A stretch of 64,000 nt of DNA from Acidovorax sp. A1169 (GTDB lineage: Bacteria; Pseudomonadota; Gammaproteobacteria; Burkholderiales; Burkholderiaceae_C). The position numbers and the translations under genes were made by a program. Of this stretch, positions 37,110 to 45,801 are shown one piece after another. The notes under the pieces were generated by a model. That model was given only the letters and a program-made list of their open reading frames with translations. It was not told the origin of the DNA and made no database searches. The stretch spans positions 1 to 64,000 of the forward strand of contig NZ_JAUZDX010000007.1 in assembly GCF_030704685.1 (NCBI RefSeq), read 5' to 3'. Positions within the stretch are counted from its first letter, which is position 1; every line of letters begins with the position of its first letter.

Positions 37110-38729
37110 GTGGCCCTTCCCTCCCTGCGCAGCGCCGTGGCTCGCTTCCTGCTGAGCCGCTTGCGCACCGCCCGTGCGGTGGCCCGCCTGGCCTACCGTC
37201 TGCATGGCAACAAACGCGCCCTCATCGACCGGCGCGGCACCCTGACCTACAAGCAGTTGCATGAGCGCGTGCTGCGACTGCATGGCTGGATGCAGGCGCA
37301 GGGCGTGAAACAGGGCGACATCGTCTTCACCTGGCTGCCCGAGACCGGCGAGCAGTACGAGACGCGCCTGGCCACGTTCGAAAACGGCACCATCTTCGCC
37401 AGCTTCCACAAGCACCTGTCGGCGCAGGCAGCGCTCGACACGCTGCTGCGCGTGCAGCCCACCGTGTTCATCCACGACCCGGCGCTGAGCGCACCCATTC
37501 TGGCCACCGTGCGCGAGCGCCTGCCCGGCCTGCACATCCTGGCCCTGGGCAAGCCCTACGAGGACGCGCTGGCCCGGGCCACGCCCACGCGCGGCACGGC
37601 CAAGGTGCACGAGGACGAGGTGTTCGCGCTGCACATGACCTCGGGCACCACCGGGCTGCCCAAGGCCATCGGCTATACCCACCGCAAGTACCTGGACAGC
37701 GTGCGCTTCATCGCGCAGTCGATCAACTTCACGCCCCCCGCCAGTGGCCAGGACATCAACATGCTGGGCCTGCCGCTCACGGGGCCGGGCTCGGACCTGG
37801 TGCTGCCCACCCTGCTCTCGGGCGCGGTGCTGGTGATGCCCGAGAACTTCCGCTCGGCCACGCTGGCCGGGCTGATCGAGCGCCACAAGGTCTCGCGCGC
37901 CTTCCTCTCGCCCTCGGCCATCATCGACCTGCTGGACGACCCGGAGCTGCCGCGTTACCGCCTGGCCTCGCTCACGCACGTGCCCTACGGCTCGGAGATG
38001 ATGCCCGCGCCCAAGATCGCCGAGGCGATCCGCCACTTCGGCCCCATCTTCCAGCAGGGCTATGGCTGCCTGGAGGCGCTGCCGCCCATCACCTGGCTGC
38101 TGCCGCACGAACATGTGGACGCGAGCGGCGCCCCCGTCAGCCTGGAGATTCTGTCGTCGGTGGGCCGCGTGATGCCCGGCGTGGACGTGGTGATACGCGA
38201 TGACGACTTCAACCCGCTGCCTCTGGGCTCCACGGGCCTCATCACGGTACAGACCCCGGTGCAATTCGAGCGCTACTGGCACGACGCCGAGAAAACGGCC
38301 GAGACACTTCGCAACGGCTGGGTAGTGATGGGCGACACAGGCTATTTCGACAAGGCAGGCTACCTGCACGTGCTGGGCCGCAATGCTGACCGCGTGCACA
38401 AAGGCAGCCAGATGCTCAACCCACGCGAGGTGGAAGAGGTCACGCACCAGCACCCTGCCGTCAAGGAATGCTGCCTGGTGCAGCATGGCGAACAGGCCGT
38501 GCTGGTGGTGAGCCTGCGCCAGAGCTGGCGCACCGAGCACAGCTGGCGCGCGCTGGAGCACGACATCACCGAGTACCTGGGCGAGAACCTGGCCGCGGCC
38601 TTGCAGCCCGACCGTGTGCGCATCGTGCCCGAGATCCCGCGCAGCTTCCTCAACAAGATGCTGCGGCGCGAAGTGCGCGCCATGCTGGATGCCGAAGAGC
38701 CCGTAGCCGAACCGGCACACGCGCTGTGA
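37110..38729 (+). CDS. Acyl-CoA synthetase-like AMP-binding enzyme
   Basis: A 539-residue adenylate-forming enzyme of the ANL superfamily. The AMP-binding loop HMTSGTTGLPKAIGYTH is at about 175-191. The aromatic motif GYGCLEALPP takes the place of the usual YGxTE. The hinge is GDTGYFDKAGYLHVLGRNADRVHKG, and the C-terminal catalytic Lys is probably in SFLNKMLRRE. The start is taken as GTG 37110 because AGGAG lies seven bases upstream. An ATG at 37053 has no ribosome site. Its stop overlaps the GTG of the next gene. The acyl substrate is not evident. Confidence 0.88.
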   Translation: MALPSLRSAVARFLLSRLRTARAVARLAYRLHGNKRALIDRRGTLTYKQLHERVLRLHGWMQAQGVKQGDIVFTWLPETGEQYETRLATFENGTIFASFHKHLSAQAALDTLLRVQPTVFIHDPALSAPILATVRERLPGLHILALGKPYEDALARATPTRGTAKVHEDEVFALHMTSGTTGLPKAIGYTHRKYLDSVRFIAQSINFTPPASGQDINMLGLPLTGPGSDLVLPTLLSGAVLVMPENFRSATLAGLIERHKVSRAFLSPSAIIDLLDDPELPRYRLASLTHVPYGSEMMPAPKIAEAIRHFGPIFQQGYGCLEALPPITWLLPHEHVDASGAPVSLEILSSVGRVMPGVDVVIRDDDFNPLPLGSTGLITVQTPVQFERYWHDAEKTAETLRNGWVVMGDTGYFDKAGYLHVLGRNADRVHKGSQMLNPREVEEVTHQHPAVKECCLVQHGEQAVLVVSLRQSWRTEHSWRALEHDITEYLGENLAAALQPDRVRIVPEIPRSFLNKMLRREVRAMLDAEEPVAEPAHAL

Positions 38730-40126
38730 ACGAGCCAGCCGCCGCGCAGGCCGCCACCACCGCCTCCACCCTGTCGCTGGGCACCAAGCTCAGCTACGCC
38801 GTCGGCAACGTGGGCCTGCAGATGCTGATCGCCGCCATGGGCTTTCTGCTCATGATCTTCTACACCGACGTGGCCCTGGTGCCGCCGGCCGTGGCCGGCG
38901 CCGCCCTGCTGGTGGGCAAGGTGTGGGACACCATCAACGACCCGCTGTTCGGCTGGGTGACGGACCGCACGCGCTCGCGCTGGGGCCGCCACCGGGTGTA
39001 CCTGATCTACGGCGCCATTCCGCTGGCCGTGGTGTCGGCCGCGGTGTGGATGGTGCCCCCGGGCCTGTCGCTCGTCGCGGCCTTCCTGTGGATCGCCATC
39101 ACCTATACGCTGTTCGACACGCTGATGACGCTGGTGCAGCTGCCCTACCAGGCCATGGCCGCCAACCTCACGCGCGACTACGACGAGCGCACCAGCCTCA
39201 CAGCCTTTGCGTCCCTCGGTGCACTGCTCGGCTTCTTCGCGGGCAGCGTGCTGATGCCGGTGCTGGTGCGCGCCGCGCCCGATGCGCGCACGGGCTATGC
39301 GCTGGCCGGTGCCTGCTTTGGCCTGGTGGCCGGCATGGCGGTGGCCGTGGTGGCCTGGCGGGTGCGCGAACCGGTGACCGAGGAAGCACAGGCCGACCCG
39401 GCACCCGCCTGGGACTCGGTGCGCCGCACCCTGGTCGGCACGCTGCGCAACCGGCCCTTCCTGCTATTGGTAAGCGCCGCTGGACTGGTGCGCCTGGGCC
39501 TGACGCTGGTGCAGGGGGCGCTGGCCTACTTCGTCATCTACCAGTTGCAGGGCACGCAGGGCGACCTGCCGCGGCTCATGGCGATCCTGCTGGGCGTCGT
39601 GGGCATCTCGCTGTTCGTCTGGAAGCGCGTGGTCGACCGCTGGGAGAAGAACCGGGCCTACCTGCTGGGCCTGGTGTTCAGCGCCACCGGCCTGTTGGCG
39701 CTGTACTGGATCGGGCCGGGCCAGCAGGGGGCCGTGCCGGTCGTGCTGGCGCTGATCGGCATCGGCATGGGTGCGCACTGGATCGTGCCCTTCGCGATGG
39801 TGCCCGACACCATCGACCATGGCCACATGCTCGCGGGCGAGCGCACCACCGGCATGTACTACGGCCTGTTCGGTCTGGTGGACAAGATCGCGCGCACCCT
39901 GGCCACGGTGGTCGTGGCTGCCGTTCTTGACCTGACGCACTACGTACCCAACGTGGCCCAGTCGGCCCAGGCGCTGGGCGGCATACGGCTCATGACCGGC
40001 CCGCTGCCCGCGCTGTGCCTGGCACTCGCGATACCGCTGCTGCTGGCCTACCCGATCACGCGCGCACGCCACGGCGAGATACGCCGCAGTGTGGGCGATG
40101 TGCGCGACAGCCAGTTCGCTGGCTGA
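38726..40126 (+). CDS. GPH-type (MelB-like) cation symporter, MFS
   Basis: A 466-residue, 12-helix transporter of the glycoside-pentoside-hexuronide:cation family within the MFS. Typical signatures are LSYAVGNVGLQMLIAAMGFL, KVWDTINDPLFGWVTDRTRS (cation-site Asp pair of helix 2) and WGRHRVYLIYGAIPLAV. The GTG start at 38726 overlaps the stop of the synthetase gene (GTGA), so translation is coupled. Pairing with an adenylate-forming enzyme is unusual for a sugar symporter and suggests an organic-acid or other carboxylate substrate, which is inference. Confidence 0.88.
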   Translation: MNEPAAAQAATTASTLSLGTKLSYAVGNVGLQMLIAAMGFLLMIFYTDVALVPPAVAGAALLVGKVWDTINDPLFGWVTDRTRSRWGRHRVYLIYGAIPLAVVSAAVWMVPPGLSLVAAFLWIAITYTLFDTLMTLVQLPYQAMAANLTRDYDERTSLTAFASLGALLGFFAGSVLMPVLVRAAPDARTGYALAGACFGLVAGMAVAVVAWRVREPVTEEAQADPAPAWDSVRRTLVGTLRNRPFLLLVSAAGLVRLGLTLVQGALAYFVIYQLQGTQGDLPRLMAILLGVVGISLFVWKRVVDRWEKNRAYLLGLVFSATGLLALYWIGPGQQGAVPVVLALIGIGMGAHWIVPFAMVPDTIDHGHMLAGERTTGMYYGLFGLVDKIARTLATVVVAAVLDLTHYVPNVAQSAQALGGIRLMTGPLPALCLALAIPLLLAYPITRARHGEIRRSVGDVRDSQFAG

Positions 40127-40130
40127 TACT

Positions 40131-41231
40131 TCAGGCCCCGGGGCCGGCCGGCCGGACGGGGACGACGGGCTCCACCCAGCGCAGGGCCAGGCAGAACGGC
40201 TGCGCGCAGGCGGATCGCCCCGCATAAGGGCAGCCAGACACCTCGCACAGCGGCCGGTCGCGCTCGCGGGCTTCCTCGGTGGGCAGGTGCCCGCTGGCCT
40301 GCAGCACCGCCATCTGCGTCCAGGGGTCCAGGCGCTGGGCTTGCGGCAGCAGCATTTCACGGCCGTAGACCGAGGCGGGCAACTGGGCCTGGAAGTCCAG
40401 CACCAGCAGCGCGCTGGTGCGCGCAGCGGCCGCCTCCGGCCCTTGCAGCACCAACGCAAACACCCCCGATTGCAAGGCCTGCGCGTTGCCGGAGAACGGT
40501 ATCTGCAGCGGTGCCGGCGGGGGCGATGCCACGGCGGAGGGTGCCGACTGCGATGCCATCCAGGGCACGGGCATGCGCAGGGTCAGTGCAAAGCCGCGCG
40601 GCCCTTCGGGAGTCTGCACCGTTCCCTGGCGCACCAGCCAGGTCTGCAGCGGCGGCTGCCCGGGTTCGGCATCGCCTCTTTCGAGTGCATGGGCCAGGCC
40701 CACGGGCCAGGGCTGGGCGGCGACCACGCGCTGCGGCATGCCGCCACCCCCGGTCAGTTGCGCCACCATGGCGCTCACCATGCGCAGCACGGGGGCGTCG
40801 AGGCCCTCGGCGGGCCAGATGGCCGCAGCGAGCAGCGCCGTGCCGGTAGCCGGCACAGCCTGGGACGCCGCCAAGGGCGCCCCCGCAGGCGGCAGTATCG
40901 GCAGCGAGGTCCGCGCCGCCGCGCTGGCACCAGCGCCGCCGGCCGGCAAGGCCTGGCGCGGGTCAAACCCTGCGCCCAGCTGGCCGCGCGCCTGGGCCGA
41001 GATACTGGCCTTGTCGGCCGGGGCCGCTGCTGGTGCCGATGCAGGGACGGGCGTGGCGGAAGGCGCCGGCACAGGGCTCCCTGCGGGGTCAGCCACCGGA
41101 ACCGGCGCGCGCACCGCAGTCGGCTTGTCCAGCCCGAGCAGCGAGGACTGCCGCTGCAGCGCTGCCTCGGCCAGGAACTGGGCCACGGGCGGCAAGGCGC
41201 CAGGGCGGGAGGAGTCGATGGGGGTGGCCAT
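40131..41231 (-). CDS. Ala/Pro-rich protein with C-terminal cysteine motif, unknown function
   Basis: A 366-residue protein. The first 110 residues are Ala/Pro-rich and probably disordered. A globular second half follows (from about 120). The C-terminus has four cysteines in CEVSGCPYAGRSACAQPFC (spacing C-x4-C-x7-C-x4-C, about residues 329-347), which could bind a metal. There is no signal peptide or membrane segment. The overall plan (disordered N-terminus, compact C-terminus) resembles FliK-like proteins, but no flagellar gene is nearby and I cannot confirm it. The gene ends four bases from the convergent symporter gene. Confidence 0.65.
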   Translation of the reverse strand: MATPIDSSRPGALPPVAQFLAEAALQRQSSLLGLDKPTAVRAPVPVADPAGSPVPAPSATPVPASAPAAAPADKASISAQARGQLGAGFDPRQALPAGGAGASAAARTSLPILPPAGAPLAASQAVPATGTALLAAAIWPAEGLDAPVLRMVSAMVAQLTGGGGMPQRVVAAQPWPVGLAHALERGDAEPGQPPLQTWLVRQGTVQTPEGPRGFALTLRMPVPWMASQSAPSAVASPPPAPLQIPFSGNAQALQSGVFALVLQGPEAAAARTSALLVLDFQAQLPASVYGREMLLPQAQRLDPWTQMAVLQASGHLPTEEARERDRPLCEVSGCPYAGRSACAQPFCLALRWVEPVVPVRPAGPGA

Positions 41232-41338
41232 GCGGGACTGTGGGTAGACGCCTGATTCTGGAGTGATTCAGTGCCGATGAACAGGGTGGCCGCCCCCAGG
41301 CCCCCGCCTGCGTCAGAATTCGCCCTGCCCACGCCACC

Positions 41339-41938
41339 ATGACCCTCCCACCCTCGCCTGCAGCACCACCCCATGCCTGGGTCGCTCCGGCCCTGCTTGC
41401 CGCAGTGGCCGGCTTCCTGCTGCTGAGCGCCGCGCTGTTCGCGCCCAGCTGGGAGCGCGCATTCCGCTCCGACGCCTCGCCGGCCGCCTGGCTGTCGAGC
41501 GCCCTGCTGCTCACGCTGGGTGTCACCGCCCTGCGGCTGACCGCCGAGCGCGCCCTGCCCCGGCTGCTGGGGATCTGGCTGGTACTGGCTTTCGGCGCGC
41601 TGGCGCTGGACGAGCAGTTCATGCTGCACGAGCTGTGGAAATTCCGCTGCATCGAATGGACCACCGCCTGCCAATCGGATTGGGTGCGCGAGGCACCCAT
41701 GCTGGTTGTGGGCATGGTCGGTGCGGCCACCCTGGCCTGGCTGCACCGGGCCCTCACCCACCGCAGCACGCAGGCGCTGATGTGGGCGGGGCTGGCGGTC
41801 GGCCTGTGGGCCATCGCCGTCGATCAATGGCCCGGCATGCCGCCAGCGCTGGAAACCTTCGAGGAAGTCTTCGAGGTGCTCGCCGAGGCCCTGGTGCTGG
41901 CGGCGCTGCTGCGCCAGCCGGCACCACCGCGCCAGTAG
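41339..41938 (+). CDS. Hypothetical multi-span membrane protein
   Basis: A 199-residue protein with about five hydrophobic segments (around 17-36, 50-68, 75-90, 118-135 and 145-160). A conserved-looking polar motif LDEQFMLHELW (about 87-97) lies at a membrane edge, followed later by AVDQWPG. Clustered Asp, Glu and His of this type may form a metal or proton site. No family is recognised. It is flanked by two minus-strand genes and appears monocistronic. Confidence 0.65.
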   Translation: MTLPPSPAAPPHAWVAPALLAAVAGFLLLSAALFAPSWERAFRSDASPAAWLSSALLLTLGVTALRLTAERALPRLLGIWLVLAFGALALDEQFMLHELWKFRCIEWTTACQSDWVREAPMLVVGMVGAATLAWLHRALTHRSTQALMWAGLAVGLWAIAVDQWPGMPPALETFEEVFEVLAEALVLAALLRQPAPPRQ

Positions 41939-41948
41939 CCGGGGGTGC

Positions 41949-43298
41949 TCAGGTGCATTCCTGGTCGATCCAGCGGCCGGCCCGGAACCACTGGCCGCCG
42001 ACGTTGAGGTACCAGTGGTGGGCGAAGATGGGGTGGCCCGACATTTCGCCCTTGAAGGGCACCTCGATGCGCAGGATGTCGGGGATACCGTCGCGGTCGA
42101 GGTCGATCTCGTAGGCCACCACGGCGGTCTGGATGCGCACCGGCTTGGGGACTTCCGGAGGCTCGGCCGTAATGGTCCAGCCCATGGGCTGGCGCTGGGC
42201 CTTTACCACGACTGCACTGGCGGGCAGCTCGGTCGTGGTGACCAGGCGGGTAAGCACCTGGGCTGTTTCCGGCAGGCGCGCATAGCGCTTGACGGGGACG
42301 ACCTCGTCACCCGCGTCGGACAACGGATCTGCAAACGCCGGGCCGGTGTAGTTGCCGCCGCAGTAGAAATCCGCGTTGTCGATCTGCCAGCTGCGCTTGC
42401 GCAGGGCCTGTGCACCCACGAGGCCCTGCTGCGTGATGGCATAGACGGTGAGCGGCGGCTCGAAGACCAGATCGGCCGCCCCCACGTCCCAGAAGCCGGT
42501 GACGAATTCGATTTCCGGCCCATTGTGGCGGTTGTAGCGGCCCATGGGCGCCGCTGTGGGCACGACGGCAATGCGGCTGCCGGCCACGGCGGCCAGGCCA
42601 TCGGCCTCGGTGTCGTGCAGCAGGGCCACCTCGCCATGGCGCTTGAAGCGCGAGGGCGCAATGGGCTGGAGTGACAGGCGCAGGCCCGGCCGCTTGAGGT
42701 CGGCGACGGGGTCCGGCACCGGCTTGCCGCGCGCGATCTCGTGGGCGGTATCGAGCAGCACGCCAGCGCGCAGCAGGCGCTTGGCGGCATCGAACTCCGG
42801 CCGGGCGGCATAGCGCACCTCGGCCCCTTCGGCATGGGATTTCTGCAGCGCGGGCATCTGCAGGGTCGCAGGGCGCGGCAAGGCATTGCCATAGGCGCGC
42901 AGGCGGTTGGGCGATGGCGCCACCCAGAAGGCCCGCGCCGGGTCCTTGGCCGCCTGCGGCAGGGTCAGGGGCTGCGCCGCCAGCAGGTTGCAGGCCATGT
43001 GCGACTGAAAGGGGATGAAGCGGATCACCTCGCCCTTGCCATCGGGGTTGAGCCGGTCGTCGCCGGTGTAGAACACTTCGCACCAGCCGTCCTGCTCGGC
43101 CAGCAGGCGCACTACCGTGTTGGCCGGCAGCTGTGCCTCCACCCGGGCATCGGGCCGGGGCCGTTCGCGCAGGTTGACCCAGGAGCCTTGCACATGGCGC
43201 ACCGGGGGCTCGGGCCCGAGCTGCGCGCCGGCGCCAGGCACCCACAGGGCTGCCCCCGCGAGGGCGGCCAGGGAGAGAAGGCCTGCCCGCCGCCGCAT
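41949..43298 (-). CDS. SH3-domain periplasmic protein, unknown function
   Basis: A 449-residue protein. A signal peptide (residues 1-26, MRRRAGLLSLAALAGAALWV to GAGAQ) is followed by a bacterial SH3-type domain (about 33-85, SWVNLRERPRPDARVEAQLP). A long uncharacterised region comes next, then a C-terminal segment with DLDRDGIPDILRIEVP, an EF-hand-like Asp-rich loop. Start 43298 overlaps the stop of trhP (ATGA) and places the signal peptide correctly. Envelope location is inferred. No partner or enzyme activity can be named. Confidence 0.72.
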   Translation of the reverse strand: MRRRAGLLSLAALAGAALWVPGAGAQLGPEPPVRHVQGSWVNLRERPRPDARVEAQLPANTVVRLLAEQDGWCEVFYTGDDRLNPDGKGEVIRFIPFQSHMACNLLAAQPLTLPQAAKDPARAFWVAPSPNRLRAYGNALPRPATLQMPALQKSHAEGAEVRYAARPEFDAAKRLLRAGVLLDTAHEIARGKPVPDPVADLKRPGLRLSLQPIAPSRFKRHGEVALLHDTEADGLAAVAGSRIAVVPTAAPMGRYNRHNGPEIEFVTGFWDVGAADLVFEPPLTVYAITQQGLVGAQALRKRSWQIDNADFYCGGNYTGPAFADPLSDAGDEVVPVKRYARLPETAQVLTRLVTTTELPASAVVVKAQRQPMGWTITAEPPEVPKPVRIQTAVVAYEIDLDRDGIPDILRIEVPFKGEMSGHPIFAHHWYLNVGGQWFRAGRWIDQECT

Positions 43299-44743
43299 CA
43301 CGCCACCAATTCCGGCGCGGCCGCCGCTTGCTCCACCACGCGCGCCAGCAGCGCCCCGGCATAGCGCGCGGGCAGCGGAATCCACACGCGCACCGGGTTG
43401 CCCTGGGCCACGGCCACGGGCTGGCCATGCACGTCGTGCATGCGCTCAAGCCGCAACTGGATGTTGCCGCTGGGGTGCACCACCTCCAGCAGGTCGCCCA
43501 CGGCGAAATGGTTCTTGGTTTCCACCTGCACCCAGTCGCCCACCAGGCCCACAACCTCCTGGCCGTCGGCACCCAGCACCTCGCCCGCGAACTGGCTGCG
43601 CTGGGTGGCCGAGTGGCCGCTGAGGTAGTTCTGGTAATCCTGGCTGGGGCGGCGCTCCAGCAGGCCGCCCGTGTAGCCGCGGTTCGAGAGGCCTTCGAGC
43701 TCGACCAGCAGTTCGGGGTTGAACGGCCGGCCGGCCACGGCGTCGTCGATGGCGCGGCGGTACACCTGGGCGGTGCGGGCCACGTAGTACAGGCTCTTGG
43801 TGCGGCCTTCGATCTTGAGCGAATCCACGCCGATCTGTGTCAGCCGCGCCACATGCTCCACGGCGCGCAGGTCCTTGCTGTTGAGGATGTAGGTGCCGTG
43901 CTCGTCCTCCATGATGGGCATGAGCTGGCCGGGCCGGCCGATGTCTTCAAGCAGGTAGACCTGGTCGGCTGCGGGGTGGCGTGCGCCGTCGCCGCAGGTG
44001 GAAAAGGACTGCTCGGCCTCCTGCTGGGCGGTGGCGAAGTCGAAGCCGGCCTCCATCTTCTGCGCCACGGCCTCACCGGTGGTCGCATCGACCTCCGAGC
44101 CATGCGTGGCATAGCCCCAGCGGCAGGCGTTGGTGCAGGTGCCCTGGTTCGGGTCGCGGCGGTTAAAGTAGCCGCTGAGCAGGCAGCGGCCCGAGTAGGC
44201 GATGCACAGCGCGCCGTGCACGAAGACCTCGATCTCCATGTCGGGGCACTCCTGGCGGATCTGCGCGATCTCGTCCAGGCTCAGCTCGCGCGAGAGGATG
44301 ACGCGCTCCACACCCATCTTCTGCCAGAACTTCACGGCCGCCCAGTTGGTGGTGTTGGCCTGCACCGAGAGGTGCACGGGCACCTCGGGCCACTTCTCCT
44401 TGACCATCATGATCAGGCCGGCGTCGGCCATGATCAGGGCGTCGGGCTTCATGTCGATCACGGGCTCGATGTCGCGCAGGTAGGTGCGGATTTTGTCGTT
44501 GTGCGCAATCAGGTTGCTGGTCACGAAGAACTTCTTGCCGCGCGCATGGGCCTCGGCGATGCCCTGGCGGATTTGCTCCAGGCGGAACTCGTTGTTGCGC
44601 GCGCGCAGCGAGTAGCGCGGCTGGCCGGCGTAGACGGCGTCGGCACCGAAGTCGTAGGCCGCGCGCATCTTGTCGAGCGAGCCGGCGGGCAGCAGCAGTT
44701 CAGGGGCTTTGAGGGCGGTCATCGGGGCCATCCAATCGGGCAT
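43298..44743 (-). CDS. trhP: tRNA 5-hydroxyuridine modification protein TrhP (U32 family)
   Basis: A 481-residue U32-family protein (formerly YegQ) needed for prephenate-dependent 5-hydroxyuridine formation at tRNA position 34. It matches the E. coli protein along its length: LLLPAGSLDKMRAAYDFGAD, GQPRYSLRARNNEF, VHLSVQANTTNWAAVKFWQK, and the cysteine-rich FVHGALCIAYSGRCLLSGYF with GTCTNACRWGY. These cysteines probably bind an Fe-S cluster. The start may be Met1 (44743) or Met8 (44722), the latter closer to E. coli. It lies ten bases behind ttcA, forming a tRNA-modification pair. Confidence 0.94.
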   Translation of the reverse strand: MPDWMAPMTALKAPELLLPAGSLDKMRAAYDFGADAVYAGQPRYSLRARNNEFRLEQIRQGIAEAHARGKKFFVTSNLIAHNDKIRTYLRDIEPVIDMKPDALIMADAGLIMMVKEKWPEVPVHLSVQANTTNWAAVKFWQKMGVERVILSRELSLDEIAQIRQECPDMEIEVFVHGALCIAYSGRCLLSGYFNRRDPNQGTCTNACRWGYATHGSEVDATTGEAVAQKMEAGFDFATAQQEAEQSFSTCGDGARHPAADQVYLLEDIGRPGQLMPIMEDEHGTYILNSKDLRAVEHVARLTQIGVDSLKIEGRTKSLYYVARTAQVYRRAIDDAVAGRPFNPELLVELEGLSNRGYTGGLLERRPSQDYQNYLSGHSATQRSQFAGEVLGADGQEVVGLVGDWVQVETKNHFAVGDLLEVVHPSGNIQLRLERMHDVHGQPVAVAQGNPVRVWIPLPARYAGALLARVVEQAAAAPELVA

Positions 44744-44752
44744 TTGTGGGTA

Positions 44753-45670
44753 TCAGCGGGGGAACGGCATGGCGATGGCCTGCGGGAATTCCTCGCCATC
44801 GAAGGCCTTGTCGCCATCGGCATCGGCCACACCGTTGGCGACCAGGCCCTGGAAGTCGAAATGGCGTGGGTCCATGAAATGCGAGGGCACCAGGTTGCGC
44901 AGCGCCACGGCCATGTTCTCGATGCGGCCCGGGTACAGCTGCTGCCAGTCGCGCAGCATCTGCCCGATCTGCTTGCGCTGCAGGTTCTCCTGGCTGCCGC
45001 ACAGGGTGCAGGGAATGATGGGAAATTCGCGCAGCTCGGCCCAGCGCGTGAGATCGGTTTCGGCCACATAGGCGAGCGGGCGAACAATGACGTGATCGCC
45101 CCGGTCGCTCTGCACCTTGGGCGGCATGCCCTTGAGCTTGCCGCCAAAGAACATGTTCAGAAAGAAGGTCTGCAGCATGTCGTCGCGGTGGTGGCCCAGG
45201 GCGATCTTGGTGCAACCCAGCTCGTCGGCCACGCGGTAGAGGATGCCCCGGCGCAGGCGGCTGCACAGGCTGCACATGGTCTTGCCCTCGGGCACATGCT
45301 GCTTGACCACGCTGTAGGTGTCGCGCGTCTCTATGTGAAAGGGCAAGCCCAGCTCTGCCAGGTACCCGGGCAGCACCTCGGCCGGAAAGCCCGGCTGCTT
45401 CTGGTCGAGGTTGACGGCGATCAACTCGAAGCGGTGGCCGTTGCGCTGCTGCAGCATGCGCAGCACGTCGAGCATGCCGTAGCTGTCCTTGCCGCCCGAC
45501 ACGCAGACCATGACCTTGTCGCCATCGGCGATCAGGCCGAAGTCGGCGATCGCCTGGCTCACCTGGCGCACCAGGCGCTTTTCGAGCTTGAGGGCCTCGC
45601 GGTCCGTGCGGCCCGCCATAGGGGCGGGTGATGCGGCAACGGGGGGCGAGGTGGGGGCGTCGGTCAGCAT
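44753..45670 (-). CDS. ttcA: tRNA 2-thiocytidine(32) synthetase TtcA
   Basis: A 305-residue ATPase that thiolates cytidine 32 of certain tRNAs using an Fe-S cluster. The PP-loop motif is [12 protein letters not shown] (about 55-66). Two CxxC motifs follow: [10 protein letters not shown] (about 131) and [16 protein letters not shown] (about 221), matching TtcA. The Pro/Ala-rich N-terminal 20 residues are outside the conserved part, so a later Met (residue 18) is possible. It is the first gene of a pair with trhP. Confidence 0.95.
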   Translation of the reverse strand: MLTDAPTSPPVAASPAPMAGRTDREALKLEKRLVRQVSQAIADFGLIADGDKVMVCVSGGKDSYGMLDVLRMLQQRNGHRFELIAVNLDQKQPGFPAEVLPGYLAELGLPFHIETRDTYSVVKQHVPEGKTMCSLCSRLRRGILYRVADELGCTKIALGHHRDDMLQTFFLNMFFGGKLKGMPPKVQSDRGDHVIVRPLAYVAETDLTRWAELREFPIIPCTLCGSQENLQRKQIGQMLRDWQQLYPGRIENMAVALRNLVPSHFMDPRHFDFQGLVANGVADADGDKAFDGEEFPQAIAMPFPR

Positions 45671-45736
45671 GGCGGGCAGGAGGATTCACGGCAGCAGCAG
45701 ATGCTGCGGTCCAAAATTGCGATGGTATGCATGGCA

Positions 45737-45763
45737 CCTGGCGATGACAAAGCCATCGCCAGG
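45737..45763. repeat. Strong intergenic hairpin between metH N-module and ttcA
   Basis: CCTGGCGATG (45737-45746) pairs perfectly with CATCGCCAGG (45754-45763) across a seven-base loop. No T-run follows on either strand, so it is not a standard terminator. It may be an RNA 3'-end stabiliser for the upstream gene or a 5' leader element of ttcA. Confidence 0.45.
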
Positions 45764-45801
45764 ATCGATTTTCGTACAGATGGGCCCACAGGCCCGAAGA
45801 A

